A stretch of DNA of 64,000 nt. It comes from Desulfobulbaceae bacterium. GTDB taxonomy: Bacteria; Desulfobacterota; Desulfobulbia; Desulfobulbales; Desulfocapsaceae. The DNA is taken from positions 1 to 64,000 of the forward strand of contig JAHEER010000011.1 of assembly GCA_024640625.1 (NCBI GenBank). The letters are read 5' to 3'. The stretch's first letter is position 1. The number at the start of each line of letters is the position of its first letter. Positions 8,082 through 17,123 of this stretch are shown here, piece after piece. Under the pieces are notes generated by a model that saw only the letters and a list, made by a program, of their open reading frames with translations, was not told the origin of the DNA and ran no database searches. Made by a program: the position numbers and the translations under genes.

Positions 8082-11000
8082 GATGCCACCTCGGCCCCCA
8101 GCTGATTGCGGGCGCGTTCGACACGGCGGTTGAACAGGGTATACATGGTGGGGATGTAGATCAGAGTGATCAGGGTGGCGCTCAGCAGACCGCCCAGCAC
8201 TGCCCGCGCCAGCGGCGCCTGAGCCTCACTGCCTTCTCCTATGCCGATAGCCAGGGGTAAAAGAGACAAAATGGTGGTCAATGAGGTCATCAGCACCGGG
8301 CGCAAGCGGTCTTTGCCGGCGGTCCGCACCGCTTCGAGGAGGGGATGGCCTTTTTCGTGGAACAGCACATTGGCCCGGTCGACGATCAGGATGGCGTTGT
8401 TGACCACGATGCCGACCAGCATGATGCAGCCGATAAAGCTCTGGATATTGAAGGTGGTGCCGGTCATCAGCAGGGTCAGTACGACGCCGATCAGCGGCAG
8501 CGGTACGGTAAGCATGACGATTACCGGGGAGAGCAGCGATTCATACAGCGAAGCAAGCACCATGTAGACGAGCAGGGTGGCTAAAATGATGCCGATCAGC
8601 ATCTCTCTGAAGGATTTGGCCTGTTCCTCTACATCGCCCGAGAGCATGATCTCGTAGCCGCGGGGCCGGGGTATTTCAGCCAGCCGTTTCTGGGCCTCGG
8701 AGGCGACGTCGCCAAGCGGCCGATCGGCGATGTTGGCGCGGATATCAACCATGCGCTGCTGGTTCTTGCGCTCGATTTCCACCGGCCCGATGCCGGGCCG
8801 GGGCACCATCAGGTTGCGCAGTGAAACAGCTTCGCCGCGGCTGTTGGTGATGGTCAGCGTTAGCAGTTCCTCGATGCTCAGCTGTTCGGCATCCTTGACC
8901 TTGACCTGGATGTCGACCTCTTCTCCGCTGCCGTCCCGGAACTGGCCGGCCCGTGTGCCTGAAAGGGCAGTCTCCAGGACCCGGGCGATCTGGGCCACGC
9001 TGAAGCCGAGATCGGCGGCCCGGTCCCGGTCGATTTCCAGCAGCTGCTGAGGGACACCGTCGCGGCGGCCGCGCCGGGTATCGGTCACACCCGGGATATC
9101 CTTGATCTGCTCTTCAACGGCTAGCGCCAGGCTGTCAATGACTGACAGTTCGTATCCGAGAACTTCAACTTCCAGGTTGTCTTCTCCGCCGCCCAGCAGC
9201 CTCGACAGCAGAAACAGGCCCTGGCCGGCCCGAACGCGAACCTCGGCGCCCGGCACCGTGCCGATCTGCGAGCGCAGTTCCTTTGCCACCTCATCGCTCG
9301 AGCGTTCCCGTTCCAGGACCGGTACCAGCGAGACGCGGATGTTGCCGCCGGCCGCGTCGCCGCGGCCGCCCGACGAGCCCAGGTTGGCGACCATAGCCCG
9401 CATTTCCGGGACCGAATCCTGCACCGTTTTCTCGATGCCGCCCATTACCTGGTCCAATACCTCGAGCCGGGTACCGCTGGCCAGGTCGACATTGACCCGG
9501 ACCTGCCCTTCATCCGAGGCGGGCATGAACTCTGTTCCTATCCGTGGAATCAGGGCCAGGGTAGCGGTGAACATGAAAATGACGACGATAACGCACAGCA
9601 GGGGATTGCGTAGGCTGGCGGCCAGCGCGGCTTCATAGCCGTTATAGAGTGAAACATGTGCCCTGGCCATGCCGGCAGCGAACCGGCTCCTCGGCCTGGC
9701 GGCCTGCCGTTCTTCCCCGGCTTTTAGAAACAGGCTGGTCAGCATTGGCACGATGGTCAGCGCGGTCAGCAGGGAGCAGAGCAGGGCAAAGGCGACCACG
9801 TACATGAACTGCCTGAACAGCAGCCCGGAAATTTCCCGGGTGAAGAGCATCGGCACGAAAATGACCAGGGTCGTGCAGGTGGAGGCGATGATAGCCCCGG
9901 TCACCTCGCTGGAGCCCCGGACGGCGGCCTGTATGGCACTCTCCTTGAGATTCTGGAAGCGGCGCAGGATGTTTTCCAGGACCACGATCGAGTTGTCGAC
10001 CATCATGCCCAACCCCAGGGCCAGTCCGCCCAGGGTCATCAGGTTGAGGGTCAGGTTACCGAAATACATCATCGCAAAGGTGGAGATGACCGCCACCGGG
10101 ATCGCTGTTATCACCACCAGGGTGGCGCGCAGGTTGAGCAGGAAGGTCAGCAGAACCACGCTGGCGAGCAGTCCGCCAATGACCATGGTGCGGCCCACGT
10201 TGGTCAGCGAGCGCTGGATATAGTCCGAGGTGTCGACGATCGATATCAGCTCTATCTGCGGAAAATCTACGTTGATCTGGTCAATAACCTTTTTGGCCTG
10301 GCGGGCGACCTGGACCGTATTGGTGCCCGACTGCTTGCGAATGGCCAGGTAGACACCCGGCCGGCCGTTGATCCGGACGATGCGGGTGATTTCCGAATGA
10401 GTGTCCAGCACCTCGGCCACCTGTTTCAGGTAAATGGGCGCCTCGCCGCGGCGGTCGACGACCAGGTCGAGCAGTTGCTCGACGCTGGTCAGCTCACCGG
10501 GGGTGCGCAGCCGGACTTCGGTGTTGCCGGATTCGATGGTACCTGCCGGCAGGCTTATATTGGCATCGCGAATAGCGGTGCGGATGGTGTCGAGAGAGAT
10601 CTGCAGTGCCCTCATCCGGTCCGGGTCGATGTCGATCTGGATCTCCCGTTCCAGGCCGCCCCAGACATCGAGCGCGGCCACGCCGGGAACCTGCTCGATG
10701 CGATAGCTTATCTGGTCGTCAATTAAGCGGCGCAGCTCGATCGGATCGAGATTGGAGGCGGCGCCATAGATCAGTATAGGAGCGCTGTTTGGGTCGAATT
10801 TGCGGATCTGGGGGCGGTCAGCCTCTTCAGGCAGATTGTTGATGACCCTGTCCAGCCGGTCGCGAACATCGTTGGAAGCGGCATCAAGATTCGTTCCCCA
10901 GGTAAACGACACGCGCACCCGGCTGTTGCCCTCGGTCGACTCCGAGGTGACTTCCTTGATTCCCTGGATAACCGAGACCGCACTTTCAATCACTTCCGTT

Positions 11001-11188
11001 ACCAGCTTCTCAACTTCCTCGGGGGCGGCGTTACCATAGGAGGTATTGATGCTCAGTACCGGATAAGTAATCTCAGGAAGCAGATCGATGGGCAAACGGG
11101 TGAGGGACACGGCTCCCACCAGAATTACAATGAGGGTCACCATGGTGGTGAAGATAGGGCGGGCGGTGGTAAAGGCGCTGATGTTCAT
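8078..11188 (-). CDS. RND efflux pump, inner membrane subunit (AcrB/HAE1-like)
   Basis: 1036 residues, full length for a hydrophobe/amphiphile RND transporter. It exports drugs or other amphiphilic compounds using the proton gradient. Seen: N-terminal helix (FTTARPIFTTMVTLIVILVG), porter-domain motif RPQIRKFDPNSAPI, the transmembrane relay region GGLALGLGMMVDNSIVVLEN with the paired Asp expected for proton transfer near residue 400, and the repeat-half equivalent FIGCIMLVGIVVNNAILIVD near 920. The gene begins 9 bases after the adaptor stop. The substrate cannot be told from sequence. Confidence 0.93.
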   Translation of the reverse strand: MNISAFTTARPIFTTMVTLIVILVGAVSLTRLPIDLLPEITYPVLSINTSYGNAAPEEVEKLVTEVIESAVSVIQGIKEVTSESTEGNSRVRVSFTWGTNLDAASNDVRDRLDRVINNLPEEADRPQIRKFDPNSAPILIYGAASNLDPIELRRLIDDQISYRIEQVPGVAALDVWGGLEREIQIDIDPDRMRALQISLDTIRTAIRDANISLPAGTIESGNTEVRLRTPGELTSVEQLLDLVVDRRGEAPIYLKQVAEVLDTHSEITRIVRINGRPGVYLAIRKQSGTNTVQVARQAKKVIDQINVDFPQIELISIVDTSDYIQRSLTNVGRTMVIGGLLASVVLLTFLLNLRATLVVITAIPVAVISTFAMMYFGNLTLNLMTLGGLALGLGMMVDNSIVVLENILRRFQNLKESAIQAAVRGSSEVTGAIIASTCTTLVIFVPMLFTREISGLLFRQFMYVVAFALLCSLLTALTIVPMLTSLFLKAGEERQAARPRSRFAAGMARAHVSLYNGYEAALAASLRNPLLCVIVVIFMFTATLALIPRIGTEFMPASDEGQVRVNVDLASGTRLEVLDQVMGGIEKTVQDSVPEMRAMVANLGSSGGRGDAAGGNIRVSLVPVLERERSSDEVAKELRSQIGTVPGAEVRVRAGQGLFLLSRLLGGGEDNLEVEVLGYELSVIDSLALAVEEQIKDIPGVTDTRRGRRDGVPQQLLEIDRDRAADLGFSVAQIARVLETALSGTRAGQFRDGSGEEVDIQVKVKDAEQLSIEELLTLTITNSRGEAVSLRNLMVPRPGIGPVEIERKNQQRMVDIRANIADRPLGDVASEAQKRLAEIPRPRGYEIMLSGDVEEQAKSFREMLIGIILATLLVYMVLASLYESLLSPVIVMLTVPLPLIGVVLTLLMTGTTFNIQSFIGCIMLVGIVVNNAILIVDRANVLFHEKGHPLLEAVRTAGKDRLRPVLMTSLTTILSLLPLAIGIGEGSEAQAPLARAVLGGLLSATLITLIYIPTMYTLFNRRVERARNQLGAEVAS

Positions 11189-11197
11189 GCTCTCGAC

Positions 11198-12409
11198 CTA
11201 TTGCCGGAGCTTCGGCTGCCGGGGAAGTTCTTCTTCGGCGTCGCCAATGGAGACGGGTGTCCCGTCGCTGAGAAGATGATGACCAAGAGTGACCACCAGC
11301 TGGCCTTCCTCCAGACCCGACACCTGGGTCCAGCCTTCGGCCTGGATGCCGGCCCGAATTTCGACAAAGCGGGCCGTGCCGTCCTCCACCACAAAAGCCC
11401 CGTCGGTGCCAAGTCGCTGAATGAGAGCATCTAATGGCGCAGCAACCGCCTGCTCGGCCCGACCAAGCTCGACCTGAACCCGGGCAAACATGCCGCTTTT
11501 CAAAATGGCGTCCGGATTGGCCACGCTGATTTCCACCCGTGCCTGCCTGCTGGAATCGTCAAACACCGGCGCCAGTCGGACAACCGTTCCGGGAAATGCC
11601 CGGTCGGCAATCGAATCGACACTGATCTCGGCCGGCTGTCCGATGCTGAGCAGCGCGTAATCTCGTTCAGCCACGTTGATCACCGCCTTAAGTTGGGAAA
11701 GATCGACCAGGGTAACCACTGAGGTGTTGGCTGAGATGGTGTCGCCCTCGTCGACATATTTACCGGCAACGAACCGGCACGCATCGGTGTCGCCGGACTG
11801 CCAGTCGGCGTTCAATGTCGTATAGGAAAGGCGCACTTCGGCAGCACGCAGCGCTGCCTCTCGCTGCTTTATCTGGGCCTGAACCAGATTGACACCTGCC
11901 CGCTGGGAGAGCATCTCGGTCTCCGAGGCCTCGAGTTCGGCGGCTGAGGAGACTCTTTGTTCCCTTAGCTTCTCCGCTCGTTCGTAGTTACGCTCCGCCG
12001 CTTTGAGATTGCTGCGCGCTTCAGTCAATGAGGCACGGGCGACTTCCAGCTCTGCCTGCGCCTGAGCAAGCTGCTGTTCGAATTCCTCGCTGTCCAGCCG
12101 GGCGATCAGGTCACCCTTTTTAAGACAATCGCCAAGATTGACGGCAATTTTCTGGAGCCGGCCTCCAACTTTGAAAGCTGCATCGAACTGCTTTTCTGCC
12201 TTCAGGGTACCGATGAATACTCGTTTTTCAACGAGATTGCGCCGTTCTACCTGAGCCACCTCGACCCCGACAATCGAGGCGCGGCGTTGGGGACGCTGGT
12301 TGCCCTCATCGCTGCTGCTTAGCATGTAATAGGCAAAACCCGAGGCTGCCGAGGCAACGATCACGAACAGCACCAATTTCTTCACAGCCAGGGCGTATGA
12401 TTTTTTCAT
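11198..12409 (-). CDS. RND efflux periplasmic adaptor (membrane fusion protein)
   Basis: 403 residues. An N-terminal membrane anchor (LVLFVIVASAASGFAYYML) is followed by the halves of a barrel-sandwich (lipoyl-like) domain (LQKIAVNLGDCLKKGDLIAR and the later YVDEGDTISANTSVVTL) around a long coiled-coil hairpin (LAQAQAELEVARASLTEARS to ALRAAEVRLSY). Beta-barrel and membrane-proximal domains follow. It bridges the RND pump and the TolC-like duct. First gene of the operon; a promoter should lie in 12410-12680. No regulator gene is adjacent. Confidence 0.92.
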   Translation of the reverse strand: MKKSYALAVKKLVLFVIVASAASGFAYYMLSSSDEGNQRPQRRASIVGVEVAQVERRNLVEKRVFIGTLKAEKQFDAAFKVGGRLQKIAVNLGDCLKKGDLIARLDSEEFEQQLAQAQAELEVARASLTEARSNLKAAERNYERAEKLREQRVSSAAELEASETEMLSQRAGVNLVQAQIKQREAALRAAEVRLSYTTLNADWQSGDTDACRFVAGKYVDEGDTISANTSVVTLVDLSQLKAVINVAERDYALLSIGQPAEISVDSIADRAFPGTVVRLAPVFDDSSRQARVEISVANPDAILKSGMFARVQVELGRAEQAVAAPLDALIQRLGTDGAFVVEDGTARFVEIRAGIQAEGWTQVSGLEEGQLVVTLGHHLLSDGTPVSIGDAEEELPRQPKLRQ

Positions 12410-12680
12410 ATCCTATTCAGGCCCTTTGCCAGCTGGCCTGACTCACTTCATTTAGATGATTGTAAGGCGCGACAGCCTGGAGCTCATGGCAATGTAGGCC
12501 TACAGCGAGGTGTGCTCTGAGCGCCAGAGACTCCAGCAGGTGAAATGTTAGAGTCTGACACCGTTAAATATACTGTATATATGACCTTAATTCCCAGAAA
12601 ATCTGCTTCTCTGGAGCCTTGCACCCAGTAAAGAGATATGATTCTGGAGAGGATGCCCCTGAACGCGTTCAAATTATGCA

Positions 12681-12813
12681 TAGCGACATGAGTCCAATCC
12701 ATCCCCTCCTGCAGCGTTGCTCGTTGTGGTGGTTGCTCAGTGCGCTACCAGGCTGCTCCGCCGGCTCCTCGCTTGTGCCTTGCCTGACTGGGTGGATTAA
12801 ACTTATGTCGTTC
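12681..12813. repeat. Dispersed repeat, copy 1 (inverted ends)
   Basis: One of three copies of a repeat of about 120-130 bp. It shares AGTCCAATCC, then GCGTTGCT, then GCGCTACCAGGCTGCTCC and CCGGCTCCTCGCT with the other two. In this copy the ends form an imperfect inverted repeat: 12684-12701 against 12793-12810, 15 of 18 positions complementary. The rest of 12410-13013 shows no convincing gene; short frames here overlap the repeat. Confidence 0.8.
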
Positions 12814-13013
12814 TGTCTAGAAAGCAGAACGTTAGGGAAAAGCTTGTCCTGAGGATCATGTCTATTAAAACCTCCAATTAATTAAGCCCAGACGGTGGGA
12901 ATCTGTCGTTAAATGTCAATTTACCAACTTCTTGACCAAACCATCTCTTATAGCTAGCATAGAATTAGTTAGAGTATCGTTGATACGTAGTCAATTTAGC
13001 TGGAGGAATACCA

Positions 13014-13643
13014 ATGTTAGCTGAAATTGTGGAGAATATTTTCTGGCTCGGGCATGATGGTTTTATGATCAAAGCTGACGACAAAATCGTCACTATCGAT
13101 CCGTATCAGGTTGCTGCAGTTGAACCAGCGGACATTTTGCTGATAACGCACGTCCACTATGATCATTGTTCGCCGGAAGACGTTGAGAAACTTAAAAACG
13201 ACTCGACGGTGATCGTCACTGAACCCGAATCAGCCGACCAGCTCTCAGGCGATATCAGGATCATGAAGCCGGGTGACGCCATTGAGGTAAACGGAATAGA
13301 CATTGAGGCAGTAGCGGCATACAACACTAACAAAAAGTTTCATCCGAAAGAAAAGAACTGGTTGGGATTTATCGTTACTCTCGGCGGTTGCCGAATTTAT
13401 CACGCAGGGGATACAGACCTGATCGAAGAAATGGCCGATCTAAATGTGGACATCGCTCTTTTACCAGTCTCCGGGACTTATGTGATGACTGCCGAAGAGG
13501 CCGTTGAAGCCGCAAAACGAATCAAACCTAAAGTCGCCATCCCCATGCATTATGATTCATTGGTGGGCAGCGAGGTAGACGCAAAAGCTTTTGCCAAAGG
13601 CCTGGAAGGGATCTGTGAAGTCAAATTGATCAGACGTTCCTGA
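13014..13643 (+). CDS. Metallo-beta-lactamase-fold hydrolase (UlaG-like)
   Basis: 209 residues from ATG 13014, with ribosome-binding site TGGAGGAAT. Metal ligands of the MBL fold are visible: THVHYDHC near residue 45 (H-x-H-x-D-H), the Asp of HAGDTDLIEEM near 125, and the final His of IPMHYDSL near 178. Family knowledge: this compact subgroup (UlaG/YtkL-like, metal-dependent hydrolase) acts on phosphoesters or lactones. The substrate is not fixed by context; the gene stands alone between the repeat and the GalT-like gene. Confidence 0.85.
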   Translation: MLAEIVENIFWLGHDGFMIKADDKIVTIDPYQVAAVEPADILLITHVHYDHCSPEDVEKLKNDSTVIVTEPESADQLSGDIRIMKPGDAIEVNGIDIEAVAAYNTNKKFHPKEKNWLGFIVTLGGCRIYHAGDTDLIEEMADLNVDIALLPVSGTYVMTAEEAVEAAKRIKPKVAIPMHYDSLVGSEVDAKAFAKGLEGICEVKLIRRS

Positions 13644-13736
13644 GCGGGAAGAAAAGGAAACGAATCGGCAGGAATCGTTCAATCCAGAAAAGACAGATGG
13701 ATTGGTTCGCACCGGCAGATTGGTGAGCATAGGCCC

Positions 13737-14783
13737 ATGATTGAATTTCGCACACAAGAATTCTCAGCCAATTTTTCTGATGCTGCTGGTAAACCGCTGA
13801 CCAGAATACAGCAGGTACGCACCGACCCGGTGACCTTGAAACAGTGCAGGATTACACCCAGCAGGGCGCTGGAAAATGAACGCGGGACGGAGAAACTGCA
13901 TCAGCCTCCTGCAATAGATTTGCGCCAATCAACATGTCCTTTCTGTCCAGTAAATCTTGAGTCCATGACCCCCTGCCTGAATGAGCAGATCAGCAGGAAG
14001 AGAAGACTGAAAAACAGAAAATCGATACTTTTTCCCAACCTTTTCCCCTACACGGAATGGTCCGCTGTAGCACTTTTTGATACTACCCATCATGTTGAGA
14101 TCGGCACTGCAAACCCGGGCTCTTACCGCGACAGTTTTATCAATTGCTCTGATTATTTAACACGGGTGAAAAGGGCTGATCCAGAGGCAATTTTCATGTC
14201 GATCACTCAGAACCATCTGCCCGGCGCGGGTGGTTCTCTTGTCCACCCTCATCTTCAGGTACATGCTGCCAAACAGATCTCGACCAACCATGCCTTGCTG
14301 CAAAAGCGTGCAAGAGAGCATGCAGCCCGATACAGGACCTGTATATTGGCGGATCTGCTCCTGGCTGAGCAAGAGAGAGGCGAAAGGTATATCGGCAGTA
14401 CTGGGGCATGGGAATGGATAGCGGCTTATGCCCCTTCCGGATTTTATGAGATTTGGGGCATCGCAGCAGCGGAGTCTTCTCTGCTTATTCCCGAGAAAAA
14501 GAATATCTGGCAGGATCTCGCGGAGGGAGTTCTCAATACCCAGAAGTTTTATAAAAGTCTGAACAGGAACGCCTATAATCTATGTCTGCTGTCCATTGAA
14601 GATACTGCGAAATATCCATGTTTGAAAATCTCCCTCACCGCCCGATCCAGTTATGCTCCGTGGGTTCGAAGTGATTTTACCGGCTTCGAGTTGGCCTCAG
14701 GTGAGATGGCCACCTTTACTTTACCTGAGTCTGTGGCAGCCATGGCCGGCAAATTCTGGAAGAACAGTCGGGTCCCAAAATAA
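13737..14783 (+). CDS. galT: Galactose-1-phosphate uridylyltransferase-like protein
   Basis: 348 residues. HIT-superfamily nucleotidyltransferase that normally swaps UMP between UDP-glucose and galactose-1-phosphate. Seen: a zinc-binding pair CPFCP near residue 62, the N-terminal pattern VRTDPVTLKQCRITPSRA, NHLPGAGGSLVHPHLQVHA near 163-181 with the active-site His in HPHLQ (family H-P-H-P-Q), and GFYEIWGI. The usual third Pro of the signature is Leu. The start has no strong ribosome-binding site, so the exact N-terminus is uncertain. No other Leloir genes are nearby, so a relative acting on another nucleotide sugar is possible. Confidence 0.75.
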   Translation: MIEFRTQEFSANFSDAAGKPLTRIQQVRTDPVTLKQCRITPSRALENERGTEKLHQPPAIDLRQSTCPFCPVNLESMTPCLNEQISRKRRLKNRKSILFPNLFPYTEWSAVALFDTTHHVEIGTANPGSYRDSFINCSDYLTRVKRADPEAIFMSITQNHLPGAGGSLVHPHLQVHAAKQISTNHALLQKRAREHAARYRTCILADLLLAEQERGERYIGSTGAWEWIAAYAPSGFYEIWGIAAAESSLLIPEKKNIWQDLAEGVLNTQKFYKSLNRNAYNLCLLSIEDTAKYPCLKISLTARSSYAPWVRSDFTGFELASGEMATFTLPESVAAMAGKFWKNSRVPK

Positions 14784-14858
14784 TCGTCAAAGACTCACCG
14801 GGCTGCATTTATCATTTTAACAACGCTACCGTTAGACCCATAGGAATTATTCCATATG

Positions 14859-14889
14859 TGCCCGGTAGAGACGCTGAATTAACCGGGCA
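14859..14889. other. Hairpin after the GalT-like gene
   Basis: TGCCCGGT pairs with ACCGGGCA (8 bp) across a 15-base loop, between the ends of two convergent genes. There is no adjacent T-run, so a terminator role is only possible. Confidence 0.35.
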
Positions 14890-14963
14890 TGTTGGGCTCA
14901 GCGCGTATTTTTTATTCTTCACTACACGAGGTGGATCTCTGTTTTGCCTGGTTCCTGGTCCTG

Positions 14964-15302
14964 CTATCTGTCGTCGATGTTGTCCATGTCGCGGCGATAC
15001 CTCAGCGACTGAATCTCCCTGTTCAGCACCTCGTTCTCCGCTCTTCGCTCGGTTTCACCGCTGATCTCTCCAGTGTCCGTATCATAAGGATTCCAGCCAT
15101 ACATCTGCAGGATCATTCGGTTGTGGCGCCTTGCCCTCTTTTCAATCTCTTGCTCCCCGGCCTTTTCCTCCGCGGTTGTCGCCTGAAGATCCTTAAGTCG
15201 CTCGGAGGCCCTGCCCGCGGACTCGATCCGCTCTTCGTCCGCCTGAGCAGCCCCGGCCCAGATCAGCACGATCAGGCCAAGTATCAGTTCCCTGGTTCTC
15301 AT
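14964..15302 (-). CDS. Small periplasmic protein, charged and helical
   Basis: 112 residues with a signal peptide (RELILGLIVLIWAGAAQA, cleavage before DEE). The mature part is very polar and helical, rich in Glu, Arg and Asn (RASERLKDLQATTAEEKAGE, NEVLNREIQSLRYRRDMDN), consistent with a coiled coil. No family recognised. Start ATG 15302 has GGTGA upstream. The 355 bases from here to the SlyD gene contain only frames without family features. Confidence 0.6.
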   Translation of the reverse strand: MRTRELILGLIVLIWAGAAQADEERIESAGRASERLKDLQATTAEEKAGEQEIEKRARRHNRMILQMYGWNPYDTDTGEISGETERRAENEVLNREIQSLRYRRDMDNIDDR

Positions 15303-15656
15303 CTTGTCACCACTTTAAAGCAACCTGGCACAATCATCATTGGTTATCGGCTAGGTTACACATTCTGCCCTGGAGATTGTGCCGCAGATGCACCGCACTG
15401 ACCTTGACACCTCGCCACTGCAGAGTATAGTTTGGCCAAACATATATCGCACAAGCACCTGCTTCACGCTGCCAATCCTTTTTTGCGATCGCTGCTTGCC
15501 GTCTGCAAACGCAGGTTTCCAGGTTCTCTCTCCACCTGAATCTGGTTTCCCAATCTCTTGAAGGATCATCCACTGCGAACCTGGTTTTTGCGCTACTGTT
15601 CCGAGCAATTTGATTGATGAATTGCATTATTAAACATCCACACATGGGAGACCTTC

Positions 15657-16088
15657 ATGACACAGGCAAAAAACGGAGACAACGTAACACTGCACTATAC
15701 TGGCAAACTCAATGATGGAACAATTTTTGATTCCTCGGAAGGCAAGGACCCGCTTCCTGTCACTCTCGGCGAAGGTGAAGTCATCGAAGGCTTTGAAACA
15801 GCAATTTTAGGCATGTCAGTGGGGGATTCAAAAACGGTGACCATACCAGCTGACAAAGCCTACGGCGCCTACTACGATGAGAAAGTAATTGATTTTCCGG
15901 CAGACCAGATACCGGAAGATATCGAGCCGGAGGTTGGCATGCATCTGCAGCTTCAGAGCCAGGATGGTCAACCGTTTACTGTACGCGTAACTGAAGTTAC
16001 CGAAGAACATATCAAGCTTGATGCCAATCCTCCGCTGGCCGGCCAGGATCTCACTTTTGATATTGAGCTGATTACCATCAATGCATGA
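15657..16088 (+). CDS. slyD: FKBP-type peptidyl-prolyl isomerase, SlyD-like
   Basis: 143 residues from ATG 15657, with GGGAGA upstream. It speeds proline cis/trans isomerisation and acts as a chaperone in the cytoplasm. Seen: VTLHYTGKLNDGTIFDSSEG (FKBP start), LGEGEVIEGFETAILGMSVG, the inserted IF chaperone domain (about residues 70-120, KAYGAYYDEKVIDFPADQIP), and the closing strand DLTFDIELITI. The histidine-rich metal-binding tail of E. coli SlyD is absent, which is common in short SlyD forms. Confidence 0.9.
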   Translation: MTQAKNGDNVTLHYTGKLNDGTIFDSSEGKDPLPVTLGEGEVIEGFETAILGMSVGDSKTVTIPADKAYGAYYDEKVIDFPADQIPEDIEPEVGMHLQLQSQDGQPFTVRVTEVTEEHIKLDANPPLAGQDLTFDIELITINA

Positions 16089-16141
16089 GGTGCACCAGCG
16101 ACCGGGCTGGACTGGTTATTGCTTTTCCTTTGCCCTTCCCA

Positions 16142-16780
16142 TCAGCTGCTGATGGAGCCACTGTAGAAGTACCATCCCAGGCCAATGGTAAAGAGTAAAT
16201 TCCCCCACAAAGCATGTTCCAGTGCGACGATCGGCAGCGACCGTGTCAGGCTGTAGCGGTAGGCAAAAATCCAGCCGCCCGCAAGAGTTAGAAGTGGGGC
16301 ATACCAGTTGGCGTAAAAGAGGTGGAAGAGGCCGAAGCTGAGGCCATTGAAGAAGATCAGGCTGGTCCTGCTGGCGAAGAGGTCTTTGTAGCGCTGGAAG
16401 AAGAAGACCCGGAAAAGCAGTTCCTGGGGAAGGGCTGCAAGAAGTGGGTAAAGGCCCATCACCACCACCCAGAGCAGAGGCTTGGTGCGGGGGAAGGAGG
16501 TAAACAGCTCCGGCATATACTGGGCTGTCAAAAAAGTCAGTGCGGTGCCGAACAAAAGAAAAGGAATGGCGATGAAGAGCAGATGCGGTCTAAGGTTGTC
16601 CAGCCTGGTGAGGACCAGCCGGTCAAAGGCGGGGTCCCGCAGCAGGCAGTAAAGACAGATCGCGGAGCTGATCAGCAGCGCCGGAATGACGAGGACGGCG
16701 AAGGTGTGCCTGACCCCGATAAGAAGCAGCGGAACGATATAAAACAACACTATTAGTTCCAACCGTCGTGCCCGGATCAT
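16142..16780 (-). CDS. CPBP-family intramembrane (CAAX-like) glutamic protease
   Basis: The ATG at 16780, with a GGGAGGCG ribosome-binding site, gives 212 residues; an upstream in-frame start lacks such a signal. At least six membrane segments. Motif 1 reads PQELLFRVFFF near residue 121 (family E-E-x-x-x-R; the first Glu is Gln here), motif 2 LSFGLFHLFYANW near 146 (F-x-x-x-H), motif 3 LEHALWGN near 187. The family cleaves within membranes or acts in bacteriocin immunity and protein maturation. The Gln for Glu change at motif 1 may reduce activity; many CPBP proteins keep only the second Glu. Confidence 0.78.
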   Translation of the reverse strand: MIRARRLELIVLFYIVPLLLIGVRHTFAVLVIPALLISSAICLYCLLRDPAFDRLVLTRLDNLRPHLLFIAIPFLLFGTALTFLTAQYMPELFTSFPRTKPLLWVVVMGLYPLLAALPQELLFRVFFFQRYKDLFASRTSLIFFNGLSFGLFHLFYANWYAPLLTLAGGWIFAYRYSLTRSLPIVALEHALWGNLLFTIGLGWYFYSGSISS

Positions 16781-16900
16781 GAAAACGCCTCCCGCTTGAT
16801 TACTGCGCTGAGTTGAGCAGGACAAGTGCCCGTGTCGGCAACACACCTCATGCCAGAATGATAACCAGCAATGGCGAAGATGTTAATACTGCACCAAACA

Positions 16901-17020
16901 TAACGATATAAGTCCAATCCACCCCATCATGCTGTGTTGCTCGCTGTGCTGCCTGCTCACAGCGCTACCAGGCTGCTCCACCGGCTCCTCGCTGGCTCCT
17001 TGATGAGCTTATGCTGTTGT
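16901..17020. repeat. Dispersed repeat, copy 2
   Basis: Shares with copies 1 and 3 the blocks GATATAAGTCCAATCCA, AGCGCTACCAGGCTGCTCC and CCGGCTCCTCGCT. Its ends (TAACGATATAAGTCC and GAGCTTATGCTGTT) are weakly complementary. It lies between the CAAX protease gene and the M28 peptidase gene. Confidence 0.8.
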
Positions 17021-17123
17021 GTATAATATACATAGGACGGCGAACTACCTTCTTCAACAGCTGCTTTTTTATCGGGATGGTCCCGAATTAGCCGTTTGAG
17101 AGGTCAAACCTCACCTCAGGCGT

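Noticed and set aside
6530-10989. Many long frames opposite the efflux operon
   Set aside because: They are shadows of GC-rich coding sequence; the minus-strand genes are full length with clear domains.
12619-12852. 77-codon frame over the first dispersed repeat
   Set aside because: It is made almost entirely of repeat sequence and the frame is not kept in the other two copies.
15337-15645. 102-codon minus-strand frame upstream of the slyD-like gene
   Set aside because: No family pattern, no convincing start signal, and it overlaps other equally weak frames.
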